A DNA stretch of 64,000 nt from Microbacterium schleiferi (GTDB lineage Bacteria; Actinomycetota; Actinomycetes; Actinomycetales; Microbacteriaceae). The stretch covers positions 434,001 through 498,000 of the forward strand of contig NZ_CP064760.1 of the NCBI RefSeq assembly GCF_015565955.1. Reading direction: 5' to 3'. The notes beneath the pieces are model-generated. The model had not been told where the DNA came from. It did not search any database and saw only the letters and a program-made list of their open reading frames with translations. Positions within the stretch are counted from its first letter, which is position 1. Each line of letters begins with the position of its first letter. Positions 1 to 8,468 of the stretch are shown here, piece after piece. The translations under genes and the position numbers were made by a program.

Positions 1-1377
1 GAGTCGGTACTGGAGCGCATCTCGGTGCACCGATCCACGATCGGCTGCGTCATCCCCTGCTACAACGAGGAAGAGTCCATCGCGGGCGTGCTGGAGGGGT
101 TGCTCCACCAGACGCGGGTGCCCGACGTCATCCATGTCGTCGTGAACAACACCACTGACGCGACAGTCGCGATCGCTTCGCAGTACGCCGGCCCGCACCA
201 GGTCGTCACCGACCTCGGCGAGCAGTTCACCGAGGTGTTCATCCACGACATCGGTAAGAACCCCGACAAGAAGGTCGGCGCACTGAACTACGGCTACGCG
301 CTGGTTGAGGGGTATGACTATCTGCTCGGTGTCGATGGCGACACCATCGCGGATGAGCGGGCCGTCGAGTACCTGGAAACAGAAGCCGTCGGCGACTCCC
401 GTATCGGTGGCATCTCGGCGATCTACACGATCGACGATCGCCCCATCAAGGGTCTGATCGGCAAGTTCCTCATCGCCGGTCAGCGCACCCAGTTCGCGGC
501 CTTCAACCTGCAGAACCTGCTGCGCGGCCGCAACATGGCGGTGCTCGGCGGTCAGTTCTCGATCTTCTCGACTGCCGCACTGCGCGATGTCATGCGTGCC
601 AACCACCAGAGCACGCCGTGGGTCAAAGACAGCGAAGTGGAAGACTCGCTGCTCTCGCTGCAGATCAAGAGCGCCGGCTTCCTCACCAAGATCAGCCCCT
701 ACGCGAGGGCAAGCGTGGGTGGCATGACCACCCTCAAGGGCTATGACGCCCAGCAGGTGAAGTGGACCTACGGCGCTATCGAGCTCATGTGGCCCGGTCA
801 GCGCGGTGACACGAAGGGGCAGCCTTTCCACCCCAACCTGCGGCTGCGGTGGTTTGAGAACTTCGGCATGCTGACGAACCTGTTCGTGCGTGTCGCGTTC
901 CTGACGCTGCTTGCCGCCTCGCTCTCGATCAACGCCTTCGTCTTCTCACCGTGGTGGCTCATCCCGCCGCTGGTCGCGACGCTGCTGAACCTGCGTGTCG
1001 CGTTGACGATGAAGCACGTGAATCAGCGAGACATCCTCTTCTCGGCGCTGGTGTTCCCAGCCGAGATCTTCATGTGGATCAGGATCGGTCACTTCCTGCG
1101 GTCGTGGTCGTCGTTCCTGTCGCGCAAGAAGGTGGACAACTGGGCGGCGCAGGCCAAAGCCGAGCGGGGCGGCGGATTCTCCCTCGGGCACTGGGTGCCC
1201 ATGATCCTGCTGGTGCTGACGGCGATCGCCATGACGTTGATCTGGAACCTGCTGGACCCGGTCGTGCAGTCCTCGATCCTGTGGGTCGGCTGGCCGATCG
1301 TCGGTGTCGTCACCGTCATCCAGACGCTGCTCATGGCGTTCAAGCTGTTCCGCCGGCAGTACGGCTACAAGGTCTGA
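1..1377 (+). CDS. Family 2 processive glycosyltransferase, 5' end probably outside window
   Basis: Membrane glycosyltransferase that probably polymerises a sugar from a UDP-sugar at the inner face of the membrane. The GT-A core shows the nucleotide-binding start IPCYNEEES, a DGD metal site (GVDGDTIAD), an ED acceptor motif (SEVEDSLLSLQ) and QQVKW in the place of the QxxRW motif of processive enzymes. Hydrophobic segments follow in the last third, as in cellulose- or hyaluronan-synthase-like proteins. The frame is open to base 1; a GTG at 25 is possible but leaves little sequence before the IPCYN strand, so the gene is treated as 5'-partial. A GH6 glucanase nearby suggests, by inference, a beta-glucan-like product. 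The exact sugar cannot be read from the sequence. Confidence 0.85.
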   Translation, partial: ESVLERISVHRSTIGCVIPCYNEEESIAGVLEGLLHQTRVPDVIHVVVNNTTDATVAIASQYAGPHQVVTDLGEQFTEVFIHDIGKNPDKKVGALNYGYALVEGYDYLLGVDGDTIADERAVEYLETEAVGDSRIGGISAIYTIDDRPIKGLIGKFLIAGQRTQFAAFNLQNLLRGRNMAVLGGQFSIFSTAALRDVMRANHQSTPWVKDSEVEDSLLSLQIKSAGFLTKISPYARASVGGMTTLKGYDAQQVKWTYGAIELMWPGQRGDTKGQPFHPNLRLRWFENFGMLTNLFVRVAFLTLLAASLSINAFVFSPWWLIPPLVATLLNLRVALTMKHVNQRDILFSALVFPAEIFMWIRIGHFLRSWSSFLSRKKVDNWAAQAKAERGGGFSLGHWVPMILLVLTAIAMTLIWNLLDPVVQSSILWVGWPIVGVVTVIQTLLMAFKLFRRQYGYKV

Positions 1378-1402
1378 CCAGCGCCCGCCAGGAGCGACGG
1401 CG

Positions 1403-2578
1403 TCACTGGCCGGGCGGCGGTGCGACGTTCTCGGAGGTCATCCGGTACCCGACGCCACGCACGGTCTCGACGTAGCGCGGGTTGTTCGGGTCGTCGCCGA
1501 GCTTGCGGCGCAGATTCGTCATGTGTGCCTCGATGGCGCGCTTGTCGGCATCCCCGACGAAGTAGGACGTGACGTAGGACTCGCCGCGCAGCACGAGCGT
1601 CAGGTCGGCCTTGCTGCGCACGCGTCGCTTGGACTCCATGAGGGTCGCCAGCAGCTCGAACTCCGTGCGGGTGAGCTCGACCTCGCGGTTCCCGACCAGC
1701 ACGATCCGCGAATCGGGGTCGAGGATGAGGTCACGATGGCGCAGTGTGCTGGGACTGAGTTGGTGCCCACCGGGACCGGGCATGGGCGCGCCCGGCGGTG
1801 TGCGCGCGACGAGCTGCGATCCGGGCGGCTGCTGGTTACCTCCGGCACCCGGCGGGTCGACAGGGCCCTGGGGAGTCGGCGGGTAGTACGGCTGTCCGCT
1901 TCCCGGCTGCGGGTAGCCGGGGTGCTGGGCCGGATATCCAGGCTGCGGCGGAGCCGAGGGCGGCTGCTGCCCTGCGGGGTAGCCGGCAGGAGCCTGCGAG
2001 GGGTGTTGGCCCGGGGCCTGGGCGGGGTCGCCAGGAGTGACCGCCCCGCTCGGATCGACGGTGGCGAACGGCTGCTGCGGCGATGCCGGGATGGTGCCGG
2101 GCGCTACCGCGGGCTGCGCGACGATCGCGGGCCGCGCACCTGGGAACGATGGTCCGGACGGCGCCTGCACGGGCTGTTGTGCGGCAGTCGGCGACTGACG
2201 CGGGCGGCGCAGGAGGGCTTCGATCCGGGCGCGAAGTTCCCGCGGACGGAAGGGCTTGACGATGTACTCGTCGGCTCCGGCGCCGAGGCCCAGGACGACA
2301 TCCGCTTCATCTTCGAGGCCCGTGAGCATGATGATGTAGGTATCGCTCTGGGCACGGATGCGGCGGGCTGCCTCGAACCCGTCGATGCCGGGCATGTTCA
2401 CGTCGAGAGTCGTGATCAGCGGCTGGTAGGAGAGGACCGCGCGGACGCCGTCGATGCCGTTGCCGACCGAAACCGTCGAGAATCCGGCCGCCTCGAGTGT
2501 TTCGGCGAGGATGTGCCGAATCTGCGGATCATCCTCGACGATGACGGCGGTCTTGCTCACCCCCGCGTCAGTGCTCAT
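1403..2578 (-). CDS. OmpR/PhoB-type response regulator with long Pro/Gly-rich linker
   Basis: 391 residues. The receiver domain (about 8-125) has the acidic pocket EDD, the phospho-acceptor Asp in TTLDVNMPG, Thr in IIMLTG and Lys in VKPF. The C-terminal winged helix (about 285-380) has VELTRTEFELLATLM and a conserved RGVGYRM end, typical of PhoB-like DNA-binding domains. Between them lie about 150 residues rich in Pro, Gln, Gly and Ala, far longer than the usual linker of around 20. No histidine kinase lies beside it, so it is an orphan here. It converges on the glycosyltransferase. The ATG is overlapped by the end of a 41-codon ORF upstream, which suggests coupled translation. Confidence 0.9.
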   Translation of the reverse strand: MSTDAGVSKTAVIVEDDPQIRHILAETLEAAGFSTVSVGNGIDGVRAVLSYQPLITTLDVNMPGIDGFEAARRIRAQSDTYIIMLTGLEDEADVVLGLGAGADEYIVKPFRPRELRARIEALLRRPRQSPTAAQQPVQAPSGPSFPGARPAIVAQPAVAPGTIPASPQQPFATVDPSGAVTPGDPAQAPGQHPSQAPAGYPAGQQPPSAPPQPGYPAQHPGYPQPGSGQPYYPPTPQGPVDPPGAGGNQQPPGSQLVARTPPGAPMPGPGGHQLSPSTLRHRDLILDPDSRIVLVGNREVELTRTEFELLATLMESKRRVRSKADLTLVLRGESYVTSYFVGDADKRAIEAHMTNLRRKLGDDPNNPRYVETVRGVGYRMTSENVAPPPGQ

Positions 2579-2693
2579 GCTCAGTGATCTCTCTCGCGTC
2601 GGGCCGGGTGATGTTCACGGCAGCGTCTCGCAGCTCGCGTCGCGCCAGGTCCAGTGTGGTTCGGGCCGCACAATCCCAGGCGTTCACGGCCAT
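2568..2693 (-). CDS. Possible 41-residue leader ORF coupled to the response regulator
   Basis: ORF starting MAVNAWDCAARTTLDLARR and ending EITEHEH. AGGAG lies just upstream, and its TGA overlaps the response regulator start in the pattern ATGAGCACTGA. A TACGAT hexamer sits 8 bases before the ATG, so the transcript may begin near this start codon. The peptide is charged and probably helical, with no membrane segment. I do not recognise a family. It could be a small structured protein or only a leader that feeds ribosomes to the next gene; conservation would tell. Confidence 0.35.
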   Translation of the reverse strand: MAVNAWDCAARTTLDLARRELRDAAVNITRPDAREITEHEH

Positions 2694-2701
2694 CTCTCCT
2701 G

Positions 2702-2707
2702 ATCGTA
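2702..2707 (-). promoter_or_regulatory. Candidate -10 box (TACGAT) for small ORF and response regulator
   Basis: On the minus strand TACGAT ends 8 bases before the ATG of the 41-codon ORF, the spacing expected for leaderless or very short-leader transcripts. No clear -35 is visible. Confidence 0.35.
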
Positions 2708-2809
2708 CACAGCCGTGCCGGGGGCCGGCGCGGTCATCCGTCGGCGTGGCACTCTCGTCGCTGGGTGACGCGACGCGTGATTGCGGTCGTGGGGAGGGTG
2801 AAACCGGGT

Positions 2810-3878
2810 TCAGGGGAGGGTGACATTGCGGGTGAGTTCGACAGCCGCCGCCGGCCACCAGGCCCCCGCGATCGGTCCGCCGTTGCACGTACCGTCGCTC
2901 TCACCGGGCGGCTTGATCCAGAGGTTCGTGTCGACAACGTCGTCGCCGTAGGTGCCGCCGGGTGCGCCGATAAGCCGGCCCGGGGGTTGCACCACTCGCC
3001 GTTGGATCCGGCGCCGTTGCGGGAGGTGTCGATGATCGCTTTCAGGCCGCCGGTGAGCCCGGAGAGTTGGTGGGCGTAGTCGAACTCGAGAGCGGTGTCG
3101 TTGTAGTTGGACACGTTCGTGGCGAAGCCGCGGATGACCTCGTTCATGCCGAGACCGTTGATGAGCTCGGCCATCCGCGACGCGGGGAGCCAGGTCGAGT
3201 GGCCGCCGTCGACGTAGATCCAGGTGTTGGTTGAGGCAATCTGAGCGATCGCATCCCGCAGCTGCGCCGTGCGGTCGGCGATGTTGCCGCACTCGGGGGC
3301 GAGCGCGAGGCTGTCGGGCTCGAGGACGACGGTCTTCTGGATGTCGGGGGCAGTGTGCAGCGCGTCGCCGATGATCCGGGTCCACTCGTCGTAGGAGGCA
3401 TCGTCGAGTCCGCCCGAGGAGAGGCCCGCGCTGCAGTCGCGCTCGGGGAGGCCGTAGACGACGATCGCGAGCGGCTTGCCCTGGGTGCGTGCTTCGTCGA
3501 GGAGGTTCGTCATCCGGGCGCCCACCTCGCTGACCGGGTCGATCTCGGGGGTCAGCCAGTACGCGGTGGGCTGGGCTGCCAGGTAGTCGGTCGCCGCGAA
3601 CTCGTCGGTGCCCTCGGTGAGGGTCGGCAGCGCGAGGGCCGCCTTCGATTCCTCGGGGCGATGATCGTCGTGCCCACGGCGGGGGCGGTAGCGGTCAGGT
3701 CGCGGACCCAGTGGTTCAGGAACATCCAGACGGTCGCGGTGATGGATGCCAGAAGAAGCACGCCGACCGAAACGATCGTCGCGATCGCCCAGCCCGGCAG
3801 GATCTTCGGCTGCGAATCGGGGCGCGCTTCAGCGGGCTCAGGCTGGTCTTGCACCGCGGTGGCGCGTGGGGAGGGCAC
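2810..3878 (-). CDS. Glycoside hydrolase family 6 (endoglucanase/cellobiohydrolase-like), two frame breaks
   Basis: Restored length about 356 residues. The N-terminus has a hydrophobic anchor or signal segment (about 27-52), so the enzyme is probably membrane-tethered outside the cell. The catalytic region carries the GH6 signatures YGLPERDCSAG, VVLEPDSLAL, YVDGGHSTWL and WCNPPGRLIG, and a late NLWIKPPGESDG block. GH6 enzymes hydrolyse beta-1,4-glucan with inversion. Two breaks interrupt the frame: the G run at 3655-3658 and the G run at 2982-2986 (plus strand). One added base at each restores continuous GH6 homology, so I read these as base-call errors rather than decay. The start is a GTG 6 bases after a TAGAGT box. 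It may trim or modify the product of the nearby glycosyltransferase. Confidence 0.82.
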
Positions 3879-3884
3879 GACGAA

Positions 3885-3890
3885 ACTCTA
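3885..3890 (-). promoter_or_regulatory. Candidate -10 box (TAGAGT) for leaderless GH6 transcript
   Basis: TAGAGT on the minus strand is followed by 6 bases and the GTG start. This leaves no room for a Shine-Dalgarno site, so the mRNA would be leaderless, a common arrangement in actinobacteria. Confidence 0.4.
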
Positions 3891-4024
3891 GCGCGGAGCA
3901 CCCCGGAGCATCCTCAGGAACCCAGCGGAACAATCCCCCGCGGGGAAGAGATGACAAACGCTGGGGATATGTCCAGCGCAGCGGGCGCGGCCTGCAGCCC
4001 TGTCCCTCTATCGTGGGGAGTGGC

Positions 4025-4738
4025 ATGAAGGTCATCTCGTACAACCTGCGCAAGCACCGCGCGGCCACCGAGCTGCGAGAGCTCGTCGAGCGCCACGGTG
4101 CGGATCTGCTGTGTCTGCAGGAAGCCGACACGACCGACATCCCCGATGACATCGGTGGGCTCGTGCTCGCCGATTCGACCCAGCGCAATCGCCTGGGCCT
4201 TGCCGTCTATTACCGCGCGAACACGTATCGCGCCGTCGATGTGCGAGCGATCGCGCTGAAGAAGTCGCTGCACGATCGAGTCCTCAAGCCCGCCGAAGAA
4301 CGGATGCTGGGGGTTCGTCTGCACGATATCGATGCCGGCAGCGACATCGTCATCGCGTCCTTCCATGCGGCGCCGTTGACGGCCCTGAACTCGTTGCGTC
4401 GGCATCAGATCCGTACGGCTCTGACCGAGCTCGACCTGTTGGGCGAGGGCCTGCCGAAGCTCATGGTCGGTGACTACAACTACCCCGTCTTCAAGGAGCG
4501 ACTCGGGCAGCACGTCCGCGACCAGGGGTACGAGCTGAACCTGAGTGACTCACGGACCTACACGCGGTACCGATTCTTCCGCGGGCACTACGACTTCGCG
4601 ACGTCCGTCGGTTTCACGATCGATACGGTGCGCACCCTTCCGCAGGGACTCAGCGACCACCTGCCGATCCTCGTGACGGCACAGCCGACGCCTGGTTCGG
4701 GGGCGGCGCCCGCGGATGCCGCGAGCGGCGTGGCGTGA
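4025..4738 (+). CDS. Endonuclease/exonuclease/phosphatase (EEP) family protein
   Basis: 237 residues covering a compact EEP domain: ISYNLRKH at the first strand, CLQEAD (metal-binding Glu), VGDYNYP (Asp-x-Asn) and a final LSDHLPIL with the catalytic Asp-His pair. These are the metal and active-site positions of the Mg-dependent phosphodiesterase fold shared by ExoIII, DNase I and sphingomyelinases. There is no signal peptide, so action is probably cytosolic. Substrate cannot be inferred; nucleic acid or a phospho-ester small molecule are both possible. The C-terminal tail is an Ala/Pro-rich disordered stretch. It is transcribed away from the GH6 gene, with a TATCGT box at 4009-4014. Confidence 0.85.
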   Translation: MKVISYNLRKHRAATELRELVERHGADLLCLQEADTTDIPDDIGGLVLADSTQRNRLGLAVYYRANTYRAVDVRAIALKKSLHDRVLKPAEERMLGVRLHDIDAGSDIVIASFHAAPLTALNSLRRHQIRTALTELDLLGEGLPKLMVGDYNYPVFKERLGQHVRDQGYELNLSDSRTYTRYRFFRGHYDFATSVGFTIDTVRTLPQGLSDHLPILVTAQPTPGSGAAPADAASGVA

Positions 4739-4776
4739 GATTCCGGCGTCGGACGCGGGCTCGTGGGGCCGTGGCC

Positions 4777-4914
4777 TCAGCGGATCGCTGCCGCGTAGTG
4801 CATGAACGCCGCGTAGACGAGTACACCGACTCCTGAGGCCAGCAGCGCGACTCCGAGGTAGAGCAGCCAGTTGCGGGCCGTGCGGGGGCCTCGCGGTTCA
4901 TAGGGGCTGCTCAT
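4777..4914 (-). CDS. Small single-pass membrane protein (45 residues)
   Basis: Short ORF: a polar N-terminus (MSSPYEPRGPRTARN) followed by one membrane helix (LLYLGVALLASGVGVLVYAA). A TAGGAT box ends 8 bases before the ATG, supporting this start over longer in-frame extensions, whose sequence looks non-coding. It lies downstream of the DUF4012 gene on the same strand. I do not recognise the family. It may be a small subunit of an envelope complex. Confidence 0.65.
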   Translation of the reverse strand: MSSPYEPRGPRTARNWLLYLGVALLASGVGVLVYAAFMHYAAAIR

Positions 4915-4922
4915 GATGCCCG

Positions 4923-4928
4923 ATCCTA
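4923..4928 (-). promoter_or_regulatory. Candidate -10 box (TAGGAT) for the small membrane protein
   Basis: TAGGAT on the minus strand lies 8 bases upstream of the ATG at 4914, compatible with a leaderless transcript. Confidence 0.45.
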
Positions 4929-4972
4929 GCCAGATCGGGCAGAGCGCGAGTGACGCGCGTGTTACGGGAGGG

Positions 4973-7045
4973 TTATCCCTCGTTGGCGGCCGTCGGAATC
5001 GGGCAGGCGCGGGCGGCCACGAGGCCGCTGCCACCGATCGTCGGCGTCATGAGCGTTTCGAGGACTGGAGTCTGGGGTGTGCGTACCTGGATCGTCGCGG
5101 TCGCCGATTCTCCGGGGTCGAGGAAGGTCTCCCAGATCAGCACGTCACGACCGTCGTGGGTGCCGGTTCCGAACACTGTTGCCGCTTTGTCGTCACCGGC
5201 GACGCTCGAGACCACCTCGGACCCGGTCGGGAGATAGAGGTAGGCGATGGTTCTCGTGACCCCGGGTGGCACACCATGGCTTCCTCCTCCCGTGATGTAC
5301 TCGGGAAGGCTGGTGGCGGCATCGGCCGGGGCGGTGCTCTGGAGGGTGACAGACACCGTGGCAAGGGGATCTTCGCGAAGATACTCGCCCGGTCGGAGGT
5401 TCTCGGTGAAGGCGGTGCTCGCAGCACACCACCCGACTGACGCCGTCGCTTCGGTGTAGTAATCCATCTTGGACCCCGTGCCGTCGTTCAGGTAGACGCC
5501 GAACTGGGTGCGAGTGTCGTCGGTAACCGACAGGCCGCCCTGAATGGTCGTCCCGTCGAGAATCGCTTGCTCGGCCGGGTCGGCGCTCCACATGAACAGT
5601 CGGCGCTCACTTCCCGCTCGGGCCAGAGCCTGGATCAGGGTGGCCGGGTCGGCAGCACCATCGGCGATGGTCTGGAAGACGACAGCGGCGGTCGCCGCGA
5701 AGAACGCATCCTGGTCGCGCGGCTCCGGGTAGCGGAGGTAGACGTCGTTCAAAAGCAGCGGGATGGCGTTCTCGCTCGTGAGTTGCTCGCCGGTGGGGAG
5801 GGTGATCGGGCCGGTCGCCTCGAGAAGGTACGACAGGGTCACCGGGTCGAGGGCGAGGACGCCGTCGACGGCGACCCCGGTCTCACGCAGCCACATCTCT
5901 CGGGCGAGCGGCCCGTCGACCGTGTAGTCGGGGATCTGCGTCACGTTCTGGATGTAGACGCCGGGCTTGTCGACGAAGATGCCGAGGACCTCATCCGACA
6001 GCGGCAGGACAGGGTCGGGGTAGCGGGTGAAATCTGACGACGAACCCTGATCGACAAGATCCATGCGGCCGCCATCGGTGTGGATCATCGCCATCGCGCC
6101 GACGATGCCGCCGAGGGATCGCCACTCCGCGTTGTTCTGGAACATGACGAGGTAGTTCCGCGGACCCTCGCCGCCGAGGGCGAGGGGGAGCAGCTGGGCG
6201 GTGCGGCGCAGGGCGTCGGCCGCGGTGAGTCCGTTCGTCAGCAGGTCGCTGACCTCGGTGACGGGGGCGGCGAGCGCCGGGAGCAGCTGGGTCGTGTCGA
6301 TCGCGTCGACGGATGCCGAGGCTGCCGCAAGACTGTCGGTTGCGGTGGTCGCGACATCCGTGAGGCTCGCGATGGCGGCGACATCGAAAGCCCCGCCCTG
6401 CGGTCGGAGGGTATCGAGCGAGAACCCGGAGGCTGCCTGCGCGAGCGGCTCGAGCGCAGTCGCGGCGACGTCGTCGACGGCCGCGATGACGGTGGCGGTT
6501 GCGGACAGTTGCGGCCCGACCCAGGGCAGGTGCTCGGCGGCGTTCCAGACCGGGTCGGAGGTGAGGGCGCGAGCAGCGGAGGTATCTGCGGTCATGCCCG
6601 GCACGGCTTCGGCCGCCGCGGCCGGGTCGGTCAGGGAACCCGCGAGATTCTCGGCCGCGCGCTGTGCGTCGGCGACATGTCCGTAGGCGAGCGCGCCACG
6701 GATGCCGATCCAGGCGACGCCGGCGACGCCGAGGAGGAGGAAGGCGCCGAGGACTGACGCGGCGACGATCCCCGCCGTGCGCTCGCGGCGGTGGCGCGAG
6801 CGGGCCCGGGCCCGTCGGGACTTTTCGGCATCCACGGCCCGCCGGGTGGCAGCGAGCTCGGTGCTGGACTCGTCGCGCCCAGGCGCGGCGGTGTTGTCTT
6901 CGTCGCGCCCTGGCTCGGCGGTGTCTGTCTCGTCGCGCCCTGGCGCGGCGGTGCTGGACTCGTCGCGCCCAGGCGCGGCGGTGATCTCGTCATCGCCAGA
7001 ACCCTCGGGTGCGGTGTCCTCGGGTGTCGCCGCGTCATCATGCAT
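4973..7045 (-). CDS. DUF4012 domain-containing membrane-anchored protein
   Basis: 690 residues. The cytoplasmic N-terminus begins with four 10-residue repeats of the type AAPGRDESST, then a basic stretch (RRARARSRHRRERT) and one membrane helix (about 91-113). The large extracytoplasmic part has the DUF4012 landmarks YLVMFQNNAEWRSLGG and VDGVLALDPVTLSYLLEATGPI, which resemble the LytR-CpsA-Psr-associated DUF4012 family seen next to polysaccharide loci in actinobacteria. Function is not known biochemically. Context here (glycosyltransferase, GH6, sugar transferase) supports a part in cell-wall glycopolymer display or attachment. Confidence 0.88.
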   Translation of the reverse strand: MHDDAATPEDTAPEGSGDDEITAAPGRDESSTAAPGRDETDTAEPGRDEDNTAAPGRDESSTELAATRRAVDAEKSRRARARSRHRRERTAGIVAASVLGAFLLLGVAGVAWIGIRGALAYGHVADAQRAAENLAGSLTDPAAAAEAVPGMTADTSAARALTSDPVWNAAEHLPWVGPQLSATATVIAAVDDVAATALEPLAQAASGFSLDTLRPQGGAFDVAAIASLTDVATTATDSLAAASASVDAIDTTQLLPALAAPVTEVSDLLTNGLTAADALRRTAQLLPLALGGEGPRNYLVMFQNNAEWRSLGGIVGAMAMIHTDGGRMDLVDQGSSSDFTRYPDPVLPLSDEVLGIFVDKPGVYIQNVTQIPDYTVDGPLAREMWLRETGVAVDGVLALDPVTLSYLLEATGPITLPTGEQLTSENAIPLLLNDVYLRYPEPRDQDAFFAATAAVVFQTIADGAADPATLIQALARAGSERRLFMWSADPAEQAILDGTTIQGGLSVTDDTRTQFGVYLNDGTGSKMDYYTEATASVGWCAASTAFTENLRPGEYLREDPLATVSVTLQSTAPADAATSLPEYITGGGSHGVPPGVTRTIAYLYLPTGSEVVSSVAGDDKAATVFGTGTHDGRDVLIWETFLDPGESATATIQVRTPQTPVLETLMTPTIGGSGLVAARACPIPTAANEG
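6861..6980 (-). repeat. Four tandem 30-bp repeats coding 10-residue units
   Basis: The core CGTCGCGCCC occurs at 6871, 6901, 6931 and 6961, exactly 30 bases apart. In the coding sense each unit gives about AAPGRDESST. The first and fourth units are nearly identical and the middle two diverged. The period is a multiple of three, so copy-number change keeps the DUF4012 frame. Confidence 0.9.
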
Positions 7046-7163
7046 GGGTCGCGTGCCTTCCTGTCCTCACGGAAGCCTATTCGTCCGCGTTCGAGTGAAC
7101 GATGAGAGTGCCGGCTGGAACACCAATAGGGTGGGGAGCTGGACGACGAGGGGACTGGCTCCC

Positions 7164-8468
7164 ATGGTGACGCCGAGCGCGACGACCCAGCGTGTCTGGG
7201 TGGACGCGGCGGCGACCCCGGATGCCGCGCCCGGACCCATCGGCTGGATGGATGTCGTGACCGTGGCCGAGAAGGCCGTCGGCGTGACGTTCGCGTATGA
7301 CCCCGCTTATCGCGCGCGGCCCGACGCGTATGCGGTCTCGCCCGAGCTGCCGGTGAAGGCGGGCTCCCGAGACCTCGGGTCGATGCCCGGTGCGTTCGTG
7401 GATGCCAGCGCTGACTCGTGGGGTCAGAAGCTGATCCGTCGTCAGCTGCGAGCCGGCGGCGTCACGATGCTCTCGGACGTCGATGCGTTGCTGGGTATCT
7501 CGGACGAGGCGCGGACGGGGGCGTTCCGCTTCCGTCAGCAGACGGATGCCGGCGCGGGAACGACGTATCTGGCCGAGCGTGCGGCGCGCGTTCCGGTCAC
7601 GCTCGACCTGCGGGACCTGCGGGCAGCCGCCGATCGGACGCGCGCGGGCAAGACCTCGAGCGAGGATGCGATCGCCGAGCTGCTGGATGCCGGGACGGCG
7701 GTTCTCGGCGGTGCTCGACCGAAAGCGCTCGTACGGCGGAAGGGGCGGGCCCTGCTCGCGAAATTCCCTGCGCCCGATGACGAACACGACGCGATCCGGT
7801 GGGAGGCGGTGTCCCTGCACCTGGCTCACGCCGCCGGTCTTGCCACCTCCCGGGTGCGCACGGTCGAGATTGGGAAGCACGCGGTGCTCGTGGTCGATCG
7901 GTTTGATCGCGTCGGCAAGGCTGATGCTGCGGCGCAGGATCTGCCGACCGGTGGTGCCGGCGAGCTGCGCATCCCGTACTGGTCGGCGCGCACCGCGACC
8001 GGTGACGGGCGGGACTACCTGGATGTCGCGCGGGTGATCCTGGAGATGAAGGCGCCCCGCGACGTCGTGCGGGCGCAGCTGCGGGACCTGTGGCGTCGCG
8101 TCGCGTTCGCCGTTGCCGTGCACTGCACCGACGACCACCTTCGCAACCTGGGCTTCCTCCGGCGTGATGCAGCATGGCGGCTGTGCCCGGTGTTCGACAT
8201 CGAACCCGACCCGGTGCAGGAGCGGCCGCGTTCGACCGCGATCGTCGGGGTCGTCGACCCGGATGACGCACCTGCGGCTCTCGTTGCGTTCGCCGGAGAA
8301 CTCGGGATCAAGAGATCGTCATGGCAGCGCTCGCTGACGCAGGTGCTCGCGGCGGTGGAGTCGTGGCCGGAGGTCGCCAGGCGGGTGGGGCTCGCCGAGA
8401 GCGAGTTCGCGGCCATGGATGCGGCGATCGGTCATCGCCGTGACGGTTTGCGGGCTCTCCTGGGCTGA
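7164..8468 (+). CDS. HipA-like protein kinase, no HipB beside it
   Basis: 434 residues with the HipA layout: an N-terminal subdomain, GGARPKALVR (the flexible P-loop-like GGxRPK), LAKFPAPDDE, EAVSLHLAHAAGL, VLVVDRFDR and the catalytic loop HCTDDHLRNLGFL (canonical HNGDDHxxN). FDIEPDP fills the place of the metal-binding DxN motif and has Glu where Asn is usual. HipA kinases phosphorylate targets such as glutamyl-tRNA synthetase and act as toxins with HipB. No HTH antitoxin gene adjoins it, so it may be a solitary HipA-like kinase. The ATG at 7164 has GAGGGGAC upstream; a TAGGGT -10 box is at 7127-7132. Confidence 0.82.
   Translation: MVTPSATTQRVWVDAAATPDAAPGPIGWMDVVTVAEKAVGVTFAYDPAYRARPDAYAVSPELPVKAGSRDLGSMPGAFVDASADSWGQKLIRRQLRAGGVTMLSDVDALLGISDEARTGAFRFRQQTDAGAGTTYLAERAARVPVTLDLRDLRAAADRTRAGKTSSEDAIAELLDAGTAVLGGARPKALVRRKGRALLAKFPAPDDEHDAIRWEAVSLHLAHAAGLATSRVRTVEIGKHAVLVVDRFDRVGKADAAAQDLPTGGAGELRIPYWSARTATGDGRDYLDVARVILEMKAPRDVVRAQLRDLWRRVAFAVAVHCTDDHLRNLGFLRRDAAWRLCPVFDIEPDPVQERPRSTAIVGVVDPDDAPAALVAFAGELGIKRSSWQRSLTQVLAAVESWPEVARRVGLAESEFAAMDAAIGHRRDGLRALLG

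Noticed and set aside
1304..2587. Long plus-strand ORF opposite the response regulator
   Set aside because: Arg/Gly-rich text without domain, typical of high-GC antisense shadow frames; the minus-strand protein has clear motifs.
6861..6980. CRISPR array
   Set aside because: Repeats are in tandem without unique spacers and code for protein repeats.
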